A stretch of 64,000 bases of DNA from Actinomyces sp. ph3 (GTDB lineage Bacteria; Actinomycetota; Actinomycetes; Actinomycetales; Actinomycetaceae). Positions 55,704 through 64,000 of the stretch are shown here, in pieces. The stretch lies in the NCBI RefSeq assembly GCF_000308055.1, contig NZ_CAGY01000001.1, positions 1-64,000 on the forward strand, given 5' to 3'. The stretch's first letter is position 1; each line of letters starts with the position of its first letter. The notes beneath the pieces were generated by a model, which made no database searches, was not told the DNA's origin, and was given only the letters and a program-made list of their open reading frames with translations. A program made the translations under genes and the position numbers.

Positions 55704-58079
55704 ATGGCGCTTCTTCCACCCCATTTGCTACCTTCACCGATTCAGGCGCCTCCCGCCGATCAAGTGATTGAAGGTCCACAGTGGAGGATCGAAATTCTTT
55801 CAGACACTGTGATCCGTCTTGAATGGGATCCGAGCGGTGAATTCCTGGATGGACCGACACAGATGATGGCATGGCGCAAGTGCCTACCTGTGAAGGATCT
55901 GCGCATCGACCATGACGAAGTCGGCGGCACAGTTATTGAGACTGCACATATGTCCTTCCACTATGACGGCAAGGAACCCAGCTCCAATGGATTGTGGGCT
56001 CAAGTAAGGGAAGAAGATAGCTGGGGTGGAACCTGGCGTTGGGGGACTGACGCAGAATTTCCCTGGATTCAAGGGAGAAACCTGCGTGGGACGACCAGAA
56101 CATTGGACACGGTCGATGGACGCTGTGAACTGGATAAAGGAGTCGTCGATGGCCGTGGCATAACCTCGTTGATTGATGACACCTGCCCTGTCTCTAGCGA
56201 TGGAGTCTTCCTGGCAGCGCGTCCGGAGCACCTGGACATTTACGTTTTCGCTTGCGGACCAGATTTTCCCGAGGCCGTGCGTTCCTTCTACCGTTTAAGT
56301 GGCCCTCAAGCGATTCTGCCCCGCTATGCCTTAGGAAATTGGTGGAGTAGATATCACCGCTACTCAGATGAGGAATATTTGGAAGTGATGAGTGAATTTG
56401 CTCGTCACGATGTTCCGCTTGCAGTCGCTGTCATCGATATGGATTGGCACATCACCAACCCTCCCGCGGGAGCTGGGTCAGGATGGACTGGCTACACCTG
56501 GGATCCTGAGCTTTTCCCGGATCCAAAAAAGTTCCTTGATGCTCTGCACGAGCGTGGTCTTCACACCTCACTCAATCTTCACCCCGCTGATGGCATTCGT
56601 TACTTTGAAGAGGGGTATGAGCGCTTAGCTCAAAGAATGGGCGTAGACCCCGGAAGTAAAAAGACAATCCTCTTTGAACCAGCTAATCCCAAATTTATGT
56701 TGGCATATTTTGAAGAGATTTTGCACCCGCTTGAATATCAAGGGGTTGATTTCTGGTGGGTTGACTGGCAACAAGGAGAGCATTCAAGCGTGCCTGGGCT
56801 TGACCCATTGTGGGTTCTGAACCACTATCACTATCTTGATAATGCTCATCGACATGGTCGAGGGCTTACGCTTTCTCGCTATTGTGGACCGGGGTCTCAG
56901 CGCTTCCCTCTGGGTTTTTCGGGAGATACCTACATCACCTGGGAATCGTTGAAGTTCCAGCCTGAATTTACCGCCACCGCCTCAAATATCGGCTATGGCT
57001 GGTGGAGTCATGATATCGGTGGGCACATGCTTGGCGTACGTGATCCAGAATTGGAGACCCGTTGGATCCAAAGTGGTGTATTTAGCCCAATCATGCGTCT
57101 GCACTCATCAAATAATCCATTCACGCGAAAGGAACCATGGGTTTTCGAAGAACCTCATTGCGCGATTCAAGAGGAATACCTGCGTTTCAGACACCGATTG
57201 GTCGGGTATCTTCACTCCGAACAATTCCACGGTCGTGATGAGCTTCTCCCACTCATTCGTCCGATGTATTGGGAGCATGATGGTCACGCTCAGGCTTGGG
57301 AGGTCCCAAATTGCTTCCGCTTTGGGCGTGAACTGATCGCTGCTCCAGTCACTGAACAGCTCTCTGAAGCCTCGTGCCGTGGGCGGTCTGAAGCGTGGCT
57401 ACCAGAGGGCATGTGGGTTGATCTCATGACGAATATCGCCTATCAGGGCAATCGAAAGCTTTCGCTGTGGTCAGAGCTGTCGCGGACCCCGCTCTTTGCG
57501 CGAAGTGGATCAATCATTCCACTTTGTGGAAGTGCGGCTGCTCCCGATAGTGAAGGCACACTGGGAATGCTTGGACGCCAGGCTAATGTTGCTACCGGTA
57601 ATCCTGAGGAAATTGAGCTACTGCTCGTTTGTGGCGCGGATGCAAGCTATGAGCTGGTCGAAGATCGAGATAGCGACACTTCTCTTGTTCGTACGCGCTT
57701 TGAATGGGACGATGCTCACCACAGACTCACCATTCATGGTGCTGACGGGGATCTTGGCTCGATCCCTGCGCGACGGAAAATTCTCGTTCGCACCTATGGG
57801 CATGGAATCGATAGTCAATTGACTGAGCTTGGTTTTATTGAAACGCGCACGGGCGCCAGTTTTGAGCTGGAACCGAAGCTGATGAGTGAAAAGGTTAAAC
57901 GCTCAGAGCAGATTCGTCGGATTTTGACTCACGCGCGTTGTGAGGTTGAGACCCTCACACGTCTCGACTCTACGTGGAATGAAGGTCGTGGTGCCTTCTT
58001 TGCCGCCTTAAGTGCTTCAGGCGTTGCCCCAGATTTGCGTGAGGCACTTTTCCAAATCGCAATTGCATCAGATCTCTAA
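55704..58079 (+). CDS. GH31 family alpha-glycosidase
   Basis: The 791-aa protein has an N-terminal beta-sandwich (1-200), then a GH31 barrel. The nucleophile Asp is in FWWVDWQQGE and the acid/base Asp in GFSGDTYITW. Other family marks are ALGNWWSRYHRYSDEEY and GYGWWSHDIGGHM. There is no signal peptide, so it acts inside the cell on alpha-glucosides or similar. It could relate to glycogen or maltose use, but no transporter is adjacent. The ribosome site is CAGGAGTG. Confidence 0.92.
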   Translation: MALLPPHLLPSPIQAPPADQVIEGPQWRIEILSDTVIRLEWDPSGEFLDGPTQMMAWRKCLPVKDLRIDHDEVGGTVIETAHMSFHYDGKEPSSNGLWAQVREEDSWGGTWRWGTDAEFPWIQGRNLRGTTRTLDTVDGRCELDKGVVDGRGITSLIDDTCPVSSDGVFLAARPEHLDIYVFACGPDFPEAVRSFYRLSGPQAILPRYALGNWWSRYHRYSDEEYLEVMSEFARHDVPLAVAVIDMDWHITNPPAGAGSGWTGYTWDPELFPDPKKFLDALHERGLHTSLNLHPADGIRYFEEGYERLAQRMGVDPGSKKTILFEPANPKFMLAYFEEILHPLEYQGVDFWWVDWQQGEHSSVPGLDPLWVLNHYHYLDNAHRHGRGLTLSRYCGPGSQRFPLGFSGDTYITWESLKFQPEFTATASNIGYGWWSHDIGGHMLGVRDPELETRWIQSGVFSPIMRLHSSNNPFTRKEPWVFEEPHCAIQEEYLRFRHRLVGYLHSEQFHGRDELLPLIRPMYWEHDGHAQAWEVPNCFRFGRELIAAPVTEQLSEASCRGRSEAWLPEGMWVDLMTNIAYQGNRKLSLWSELSRTPLFARSGSIIPLCGSAAAPDSEGTLGMLGRQANVATGNPEEIELLLVCGADASYELVEDRDSDTSLVRTRFEWDDAHHRLTIHGADGDLGSIPARRKILVRTYGHGIDSQLTELGFIETRTGASFELEPKLMSEKVKRSEQIRRILTHARCEVETLTRLDSTWNEGRGAFFAALSASGVAPDLREALFQIAIASDL

Positions 58080-58096
58080 AGTATCGGGAGCAGATC

Positions 58097-58714
58097 ATGT
58101 CCTATGTCGAGCTTCATCCAGTGAATCCTCAGGCACGACTTATTGATCGTGTTGTTGGCGTTCTTCGCGAAGGTGGTTTGATTGCACTGCCGACAGATTC
58201 TGGCTACGCGCTTGCCTGTCTTATGGGCAACAAATCGGGAATCGATCGAATTCGACAGATTCGCAAACTCGATGACAAACACAATTACTCGTTGCTTTGT
58301 GATGCTTTCTCGCGTCTGGGCGATTTGGTCATCATGGACAATTCGCAATTCCGGGCAATGAAAGCAACAACTCCCGGTCCGTATACATTCATCCTTCCCG
58401 GGACAAAAGAAGTTCCCCGAATGACGCTGAATAAAAAGAAACACACCATCGGGGTACGGATCCCTGACCACCGTGTTGTTCAGTCTCTTCTTGCTGCGCT
58501 GGGGCAGCCCTTAGTTGCTTCATCGCTCATCCTTCCGGGTGAAGATCAGGTGATGAGTGATGGCTTCGAGGTCGATGACAAAATCGGTTCACTTGTCGAT
58601 TTGGTGGTCGTGGCTCCAGTAGGAGGAGACGAAGCAACATCGGTTATCGACTATACGGATGGAGTGGGACGAGTCGCCCGACACGGCGCGGGGGATACAA
58701 GTCTATGGGAGTAG
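58097..58714 (+). CDS. YciO/Sua5-like protein
   Basis: The 205-aa protein has a YrdC fold: IALPTDSGYAL, PGPYTFILPGTKEVPR and KKHTIGVRIPDH. This matches YciO rather than TsaC, so it may bind RNA or nucleotides rather than make threonylcarbamoyl-adenylate; a role in t6A is uncertain. It follows the GH31 gene by 17 bases. Confidence 0.88.
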   Translation: MSYVELHPVNPQARLIDRVVGVLREGGLIALPTDSGYALACLMGNKSGIDRIRQIRKLDDKHNYSLLCDAFSRLGDLVIMDNSQFRAMKATTPGPYTFILPGTKEVPRMTLNKKKHTIGVRIPDHRVVQSLLAALGQPLVASSLILPGEDQVMSDGFEVDDKIGSLVDLVVVAPVGGDEATSVIDYTDGVGRVARHGAGDTSLWE

Positions 58715-58811
58715 CCTCCAAGGCTGCGTAAGCAGCATCACGCTTCTATTGCCTTTCTTATCCCTTTTGTCGCCGTGCTTCCGCTCGAAGAACCGGTAGC
58801 ATGAGAGAGCT

Positions 58812-60230
58812 ATGAAGAAGCTTTCCCTCAAAGTGTGGACACTCCTTGGTCTATGCGGCCTGCTGTGCGCCGGTTTGGTGTTCTCAGGCTGGTTTTATTC
58901 TGCGCATGCGCTTCCGCGCACATCAATCGCAGGTCAGTCTTTCTCTTCGTCCTCGCGAGCTCAGGTTAACGACGCTTTGAAACAACGCGTCGAGTCCGCT
59001 CAAGTTACTTTGCAGTTGGGCGATACGACACAACAGGCTACCTTGGAGGACTTAGGGATCACTGTTGATATCCCCGCGACAGTCGATGCTGCTTTCTCGG
59101 AGAACTCAGGTTTGCTCTCCCGGTTCGTCGGGATCTTCCGCTCTCGCTCGATCACCCCTGTCGTTCAACTCGATAACTCCCAACTTTCTCGATTTGGGGC
59201 TTCTTTAACGAAGCGCGTCGGGACCCCTGTGAGTGATGCAGTTCTGTCACCTAAGGAAGATGGATCAGGTTTCAGCGTGATTCCCTCTCATGAAGGTATT
59301 GCGTTGAATGCGGCTGATCTTGCGAAAGTCCAACAGGAAGTCGCCCAAGATTTGGGTTCTTCTCCAAGAACTATCACCGTTGAGGTCCAAGAACCGAAGA
59401 TTAATACTCAGAGGGCTGAAGAAGCGCTCACTCAAGCGCAATCACTGATTGCTCCTAGCGTTACGATCACTGACGGTATTGATGATTTCACTGCCTCGAA
59501 GGCCGACAAGATGAAATGGGTCAAGGTGAGCCCAGAGGGTGATCGTGCTGCTGTGCTTGATTCGGAGGCACTATCAGCTTGGGTGAATGATCTTGCAAAA
59601 TCGACGAACGTTGAATCCGAAAAAGGAATTCAGGGTGTTAATAGCCGTGGTGACGTTGTTGGTGTGCTCAAGGCTGGCACGGTTGGTTATCGCGCGAACA
59701 ATACACAGTCTGTGATTTCTGGAATTGAGGATGCCCTCAATAACGGGAAATCCTATTCGGGCGACTTTGATTACGACAAGATTCAGCCTGAGTATGATCG
59801 CCAAGATATCCCTGACGGCTACGGTGACGATGTTTATCAGGCCTCGGCCGGTGAAAAATGGATCGATATCGACTTGGCAAAGAACACGGTTTCTGCGTAT
59901 GAAGGTCGGACAATAGTTCACGGTCCAACCCCGATGGTCCCGGGTGCGCCCAATACTCCGACCGTAACCGGTAAGTTCCATGTCTATTTGCAATACGCCT
60001 CTCAGACAATGGAAGGTGAAAATGCAGATGGAACCAATTACCGCACAGAAGGCGTTCCATGGGTGACCTATTTCTATGCGGGGTATGCGCTCCACGGTGC
60101 TCCGTGGCGTTCCTCTTTCGGATGGTCTGGTTACGGTGGCTCTCACGGGTGTGTGAATATGCCGGTTGAGGGCGCACACTGGATTTATGATTGGGCGGAT
60201 AACGGGACGGTTGTCATCAGCCACTACTAA
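58812..60230 (+). CDS. L,D-transpeptidase with PG-binding repeats
   Basis: The 472-aa envelope enzyme has a membrane anchor (residues 8-30), a PG_binding_4/VanW-like N-terminal region (40-330) and a YkuD catalytic domain (340-472). The catalytic Cys is in SHGCVNMP, with the partner His in LHGAPW. Such enzymes make 3-3 cross-links or attach proteins to peptidoglycan. rarA follows after 12 bases. Confidence 0.93.
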   Translation: MKKLSLKVWTLLGLCGLLCAGLVFSGWFYSAHALPRTSIAGQSFSSSSRAQVNDALKQRVESAQVTLQLGDTTQQATLEDLGITVDIPATVDAAFSENSGLLSRFVGIFRSRSITPVVQLDNSQLSRFGASLTKRVGTPVSDAVLSPKEDGSGFSVIPSHEGIALNAADLAKVQQEVAQDLGSSPRTITVEVQEPKINTQRAEEALTQAQSLIAPSVTITDGIDDFTASKADKMKWVKVSPEGDRAAVLDSEALSAWVNDLAKSTNVESEKGIQGVNSRGDVVGVLKAGTVGYRANNTQSVISGIEDALNNGKSYSGDFDYDKIQPEYDRQDIPDGYGDDVYQASAGEKWIDIDLAKNTVSAYEGRTIVHGPTPMVPGAPNTPTVTGKFHVYLQYASQTMEGENADGTNYRTEGVPWVTYFYAGYALHGAPWRSSFGWSGYGGSHGCVNMPVEGAHWIYDWADNGTVVISHY

Positions 60231-60242
60231 AGGGGAGTGAAA

Positions 60243-61619
60243 ATGGATCTCTTTGATACGCAGGGGATCGAAGATTTCGGGACTCCGGTAGTTGACGACC
60301 ATGCGCCACTTGCGGTTCGGATGCGTCCGCAAAGCGCTGATGAGATTGTTGGCCAGCAGCACCTTCTTAAGCCGGGATCACCTCTGCGTAGACTTCTGAC
60401 CCCATCTACTGATTCCCCTGCGGGATTAAGCTCTGTGATTTTATGGGGGCCTCCGGGAACCGGAAAGACCACTCTTGCCTACCTGATTGCGCGTGCTTCT
60501 GGCCGGAGGTTCTGCGAGGTTTCGGCAGTTACCTCCGGAGTAAAAGACCTGCGCGATGTGATCTCACAGGCTCGACGAGGCCTGACAATAACAGGAGAGG
60601 AAACGATCCTTTTTGTTGATGAGGTTCATCGTTTTTCAAAATCGCAGCAGGACGCTCTTCTTCCAGCTGTTGAAAATCGTTGGGTAACCCTAGTAGCTGC
60701 AACGACAGAGAACCCATCTTTTTCGGTGATTTCTCCGCTTCTGTCTCGTTCCTTACTTCTTACTCTTCATGCGTTAAGCAGTGAAGATCTTTCCATTCTT
60801 CTTGATCGTGCCTTAACAAGTGAATCGGGATTGAAATCTCTTTTTTCCCTATCTGTAGATGCCCGCTCAGCCTTGTTGCGCTTGGCAGGCGCAGATGCTC
60901 GTAAGGCCCTGACTCTTCTCGAGGCTGCAGCGGCCTCGTGCCTTGAGCGCGGGGGAGAAGGCGAGCTAGCGGAAGAGGGGAGCGAGCCTCGGGAAATCGA
61001 AATCGATGACGTTGAGAATGCTGCTAATCAGGCCTTAGTGCGTTGGGATCAAGATCAGCACTACGACGTGGCAAGCGCTTTCATAAAGTCGATGCGTGGA
61101 TCTGATGTTGATGCGGCTATCCACTACCTCGCGAGAATGCTTGAAGCTGGGGAAGACCCGCGTTTTATCGCACGACGCGTCATGATCTGCGCCGCGGAAG
61201 ATGTCGGAATGGCCGCACCCGAGGTTCTCACTACAGCTGTTTCTGCAGCGCAAGCGGTTGCAATGGTCGGAATGCCAGAGGCGCGAATTATTCTCAGTGA
61301 AGCCGTAATTGCGGTAGCAGCTGCCCCGAAGTCTAATCGCGCTTACCTTGCTATTGACGAAGCTCTCAGGGATATTCGTCAAGGGAAAGGTGGGCCAGTT
61401 CCTATGCATCTCAGGGACGCTCATTACAGTGGCGCTCAAGCTCTTGGTCACGGCGTTGACTATATTTATGCGCACGATGCACCTCATCATGTCGCGGCTC
61501 AGCACTATCTTCCTGAGGATCTTCGTGGGACGTCCTACTACCGTCCGACAACGAATGGCAATGAGGCTATGCTCACGAAACGCTTAGCTGCGCTTCGCGA
61601 ATTGCTTAAAGTACGTTAG
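60243..61619 (+). CDS. rarA: replication-associated recombination AAA+ ATPase RarA
   Basis: The 458-aa clamp-loader-like ATPase has Walker A GPPGTGKTT, Walker B LFVDEVHRF and sensor AATTENPSF. A C-terminal tetramer domain ends with the YIYAHDAPHHVAAQHYLP region. It acts at stalled forks. The ATG at 60243 suits AGGGGAG five bases upstream; a GTG at 60237 lies directly on that site. Confidence 0.94.
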   Translation: MDLFDTQGIEDFGTPVVDDHAPLAVRMRPQSADEIVGQQHLLKPGSPLRRLLTPSTDSPAGLSSVILWGPPGTGKTTLAYLIARASGRRFCEVSAVTSGVKDLRDVISQARRGLTITGEETILFVDEVHRFSKSQQDALLPAVENRWVTLVAATTENPSFSVISPLLSRSLLLTLHALSSEDLSILLDRALTSESGLKSLFSLSVDARSALLRLAGADARKALTLLEAAAASCLERGGEGELAEEGSEPREIEIDDVENAANQALVRWDQDQHYDVASAFIKSMRGSDVDAAIHYLARMLEAGEDPRFIARRVMICAAEDVGMAAPEVLTTAVSAAQAVAMVGMPEARIILSEAVIAVAAAPKSNRAYLAIDEALRDIRQGKGGPVPMHLRDAHYSGAQALGHGVDYIYAHDAPHHVAAQHYLPEDLRGTSYYRPTTNGNEAMLTKRLAALRELLKVR

Positions 61620-61739
61620 ACTGATCCGGTTGCCTTAACGGGCAACGTGTACCTGGGGTCTTAGCCGACGGCGTTGTGCCTGGAGTTGGCCCCGCATTCG
61701 CTTTGCGAATGCGACATAAGAGACAGGAAAGGTCATTTA
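61620..61739 (+). promoter_or_regulatory. structured rpsD leader, possible S4 autoregulation site
   Basis: Two clear hairpins are present: GTTGCC-TTAACG-GGCAAC (61629-61646) and a perfect 9-bp stem CGCATTCGC-TTT-GCGAATGCG (61693-61713, sharing edge bases). Between them GCGTTGTGCC can also pair with the first hairpin. S4 represses its own mRNA in several bacteria. AGGAAAGG lies before the ATG. Confidence 0.5.
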
Positions 61740-62363
61740 ATGGCTCACAATCGTTCACGCAAGCAGGTGCGCGAGTCCCGCGCGCTGGGCTTTGCTCTCA
61801 CCCCGAAGGCTGTTCGTTACTTCGAAAAGCGTCCGTATGGTCCCGGCGAACACGGTCGTACCCGTCGCCGCCAGGAATCTGACTACGCTGTTCGTCTGAA
61901 GGAGAAGCAGCGTCTGCGCGCTCAGTACGGCATTCGTGAGGCTCAGATGCGTCACATCTTCGAAGAAGCACGTCGTACTGCTGGCCTTACCGGTGAGAAC
62001 TTGGTCGAGCTCCTTGAAATGCGTCTTGACGCTCTGGTGCTGCGTGCAGGTTTTGCTCGCACCATCCAGCAGGCACGTCAGTTCGTCGTTCACCGTCACA
62101 TCATGGTTGACGGCAAGATCGTCGATCGTCCTTCCTTCCGCGTGAAGCCGGGACAGACCCTGCAGGTCAAGCCGAAGTCTCAGACCAGCGTCCCCTTCGA
62201 GATTGCAGCTGAAGGCATCAACCAGGAAGCTCTTCCCGCAACTCCCGATTACCTGGACGTTGACATTGCTCGTCTGAAGGCAACGCTGGTGCGTCGCCCG
62301 AAGCGCGCTGAAGTTCCCGTCACCTGCGACGTGCAGATGGTCGTCGAACACTACTCGCGCTGA
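61740..62363 (+). CDS. rpsD: 30S ribosomal protein S4
   Basis: The 207-aa protein has an N-terminal region with YFEKRPYGPGEHGRTRR and an S4 RNA-binding domain (MRLDALVLRAGFARTIQQAR, quoted here in short as RLDALVLRAGFA). It lacks the zinc cysteines of some S4 proteins, so it is the zinc-free form. Here it is a single gene, away from the alpha operon, as in several actinobacteria. Confidence 0.97.
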   Translation: MAHNRSRKQVRESRALGFALTPKAVRYFEKRPYGPGEHGRTRRRQESDYAVRLKEKQRLRAQYGIREAQMRHIFEEARRTAGLTGENLVELLEMRLDALVLRAGFARTIQQARQFVVHRHIMVDGKIVDRPSFRVKPGQTLQVKPKSQTSVPFEIAAEGINQEALPATPDYLDVDIARLKATLVRRPKRAEVPVTCDVQMVVEHYSR

Positions 62364-62373
62364 GTGTGTCTTC

Positions 62374-62404
62374 CAAGACCCCGAGGGTTTCCCTCGGGGT
62401 CTTG
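62374..62404 (+). terminator. terminator after rpsD
   Basis: A perfect 14-bp stem starting CAAGACCCCGAGGG has a TTT loop, followed by TTCTTTTG. Confidence 0.85.
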
Positions 62405-62467
62405 TTCTTTTGTCGAGTCGTCTTGTCAATACACGATTCTTATTGATGTCCACTACTATGGGGTACT

Positions 62468-64000
62468 ATGCGCACTTCTGAAATTCGTCAACGTTGGCTT
62501 GACTACTTTGCATCACAAGGACACGAGATTCGTCCATCTGTTTCTTTGGTGTCTCCTGAGCCTTCTATTTTGTTCACCATCGCTGGTATGGTGCCCTTCA
62601 TTCCTTACATCACCGGTGTTGAACCGGCGCCTTGGCCCAGGGCTGCATCCGTTCAAAAGTGCATTCGTACGAACGATATCGACAACGTCGGTCGCACGAC
62701 CCGTCACGGTACCTTCTTCCAGATGAACGGTAATTTTTCCTTCGGTGATTACTTCAAGGAAGGCGCTATTCACTTCGCGTGGGATCTGCTCACTGGTTCG
62801 CAATCGGAAGGCAAGTATGGCCTCGACGGCGATCGCATGTGGGTCACCATTTGGGAGAAGGACGATGAGGCATTCGATGTTCTGACCAAGGAGGTCGGAA
62901 TGGATCCTCGCCACATTGTGCGTCTACCCCGCGAAGAGAACTTCTGGGACACCGGTCAGCCTGGTCCTGCGGGTCCCTGCTGCGAGTGGCACTACGATCG
63001 CGGTCCTGCTTTTGGTCCTGAGGCCGTGGGGGGCAATGTGGACCCGGGTGGCGACCGCTATCTTGAGCTGTGGAATCTGGTTTTTGACCAGTACATGCGC
63101 GGCGAGGGAAGCGGTAAGGATTACCCGCTGCTGGGTGAGCTTGACCAGAAAGCGATCGATACCGGTGCCGGTTTGGAACGCTTGGCCTTCGTCATGCAAG
63201 ACAAACCGAATATGTACGAGATTGACGAGGTTTATCCCGTTATCGCTGCCGCCGAAGAGATGAGCGGTAAGCAATACGGTCTCGGCGCCGCAGGCCCCGA
63301 GGCCGGTGCTGCCTACGACGATGACGTTCGTCTTCGCGTGGTTGCTGATCACGTACGCTCTTCACTGATGCTGATTGGTGATGGCGTTCGTCCTGGAAAT
63401 GACGGCCGCGGTTATGTGCTTCGCCGCCTCATTCGACGCGCCGTCCGTTCGATGCGTTTGCTTGGTGTTGATACGGCTACGATGCCGACGCTGCTGACCG
63501 CTTCGAAGGACGCGATGAAGGCTTCCTACCCTGAACTCGAAGAGAATTGGGGAACGATTTCTGAAGTTGCATATGCGGAAGAAGACGCCTTCCGTCGTAC
63601 TCTTACTGCGGGCACCACCATTCTTGATGCCGCGGTTGAGAAGGCAAAGGCTGCTCCGGGTGCCCCGATGATTTCTGGTGAAGCGGCATTTTCACTACAC
63701 GATACGTATGGCTTCCCGATTGACCTGACTCTGGAGATGGCATCGGAACAGGGCGTTCATGTTGATGAGGCTGCTTTCCGCGCGCTTATGGAGGAACAGA
63801 AGGAACGCGCGCGTGCTGATGCTCGTGCGAAGAAGACTGGCCACACCGACGTTCGTATTTTCCACGACATCGAAAAGGAACTCGGCGGCGGTTCAACTTT
63901 TGTTGGCTACACAGAGAGCGCCTCGGACGCCCAAGTAGCAGGCCTGTTGGTTGATGGCGTTCCAACCCCTGCGGTTAGTGCGCCTGCTGAAGTTGAAATC
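62468..64000 (+). CDS. alaS: alanyl-tRNA synthetase (3' end outside window)
   Basis: The frame is open from the ATG at 62468 to the end of the window, giving 511 residues. Class II motifs are present: FTIAGMVPFIPY, GRTTRHGTFFQMNGNFSFGDY (in parts) and GDGVRPGNDGRGYVLRRLIR. The editing domain is cut by the window edge. TACTAT lies eight bases before the ATG, so the mRNA leader is very short or absent. Confidence 0.95.
   Translation, partial: MRTSEIRQRWLDYFASQGHEIRPSVSLVSPEPSILFTIAGMVPFIPYITGVEPAPWPRAASVQKCIRTNDIDNVGRTTRHGTFFQMNGNFSFGDYFKEGAIHFAWDLLTGSQSEGKYGLDGDRMWVTIWEKDDEAFDVLTKEVGMDPRHIVRLPREENFWDTGQPGPAGPCCEWHYDRGPAFGPEAVGGNVDPGGDRYLELWNLVFDQYMRGEGSGKDYPLLGELDQKAIDTGAGLERLAFVMQDKPNMYEIDEVYPVIAAAEEMSGKQYGLGAAGPEAGAAYDDDVRLRVVADHVRSSLMLIGDGVRPGNDGRGYVLRRLIRRAVRSMRLLGVDTATMPTLLTASKDAMKASYPELEENWGTISEVAYAEEDAFRRTLTAGTTILDAAVEKAKAAPGAPMISGEAAFSLHDTYGFPIDLTLEMASEQGVHVDEAAFRALMEEQKERARADARAKKTGHTDVRIFHDIEKELGGGSTFVGYTESASDAQVAGLLVDGVPTPAVSAPAEVEI

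Noticed and set aside
58723-58736. GCTGC-GTAA-GCAGC hairpin after the YciO gene
   Set aside because: Only five base pairs and no T-run directly after; too weak to call a terminator.
1-64000. CRISPR arrays, insertion sequences, prophage genes, tRNA or rRNA genes, defence islands
   Set aside because: I looked for repeats with spacers, transposase or integrase frames, terminal inverted repeats and tRNA-like cloverleaf ends in the gaps and saw none. The gene gaps are short and filled by promoters, terminators or leaders.

Overview
The window is a dense stretch of bacterial chromosome that looks like core genome of an actinobacterium. The evidence is a SteA/SteB pair, a SufR-led SUF operon, a phosphatidylinositol-mannoside cluster (pgsA, patA-like, pimA), a GlnA2-GlnE pair, many GTG starts with 4-base stop/start overlaps, and gene order that closely follows Mycobacterium tuberculosis blocks as I remember them (Rv1691-Rv1700, Rv1460-Rv1466, Rv2614c-Rv2609c, Rv2606c-Rv2580c, then the aspS/rarA/alaS region). 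Base composition by eye is moderate rather than high GC. The FemAB plus ATP-grasp pair and the glycogen genes fit a facultative relative of Actinomyces, Schaalia or Arcanobacterium. I cannot fix the genus.

Layout. 1-8319: a TPR-HAD fusion, a 45-aa small gene, tlyA, nadK, recN, steA, steB and a Nudix hydrolase, packed as one operon. 8457-14864: sufR-sufB-sufD-sufC-sufS-sufU-sufT for Fe-S assembly. 14939-17222: an ATP-grasp ligase and a FemAB-type transferase. 17357-25039: thrS, a HIT hydrolase, three PIM/phosphoinositide genes, a LemA-like membrane protein, a PrsW protease and a Nudix hydrolase. 25100-27668: divergent glgC and glgA/glgM. 27720-34968: an ABC ATPase, NfeD-like and SPFH proteins, glnA2, glnE and a phosphoglycerate-mutase-like gene. 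34950-35192 (minus): an 80-aa Cys/His protein. 35350-39907: yebC, pdxS, pdxT, ruvC, ruvA and ruvB. 40007-46314: yajC, secD, secF, apt and rel. 46480-49954: a DUF349 protein, a metallo-beta-lactamase-fold hydrolase and hisS. 50146-53529: a DEAD-box helicase converging on an MFS exporter. 53739-58714: aspS, a GH31 glycosidase and a YciO-like protein. 58812-64000: an L,D-transpeptidase, rarA, rpsD and the 5' part of alaS.

How the genes work together. Most modules are housekeeping: Fe-S supply, PIM lipids, vitamin B6 (PdxST), Holliday junction resolution (RuvABC), Sec export (YajC-SecDF), the stringent response (Rel) and tRNA charging (Thr, His, Asp, Ala). Cell-envelope functions recur: SteAB, the FemAB/ATP-grasp pair and the L,D-transpeptidase.

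I saw no CRISPR array, insertion sequence, prophage, integrase, tRNA or rRNA gene, and no defence island. No strong candidate for a wholly new system stands out. The best leads are the FemAB/ATP-grasp pair as a murein cross-bridge module, an SOS-box-like site placed between ruvC and ruvA, a structured rpsD leader, three promoters apparently giving leaderless mRNAs, a one-sided G-rich heptamer, and two small conserved-looking genes that are easily missed.
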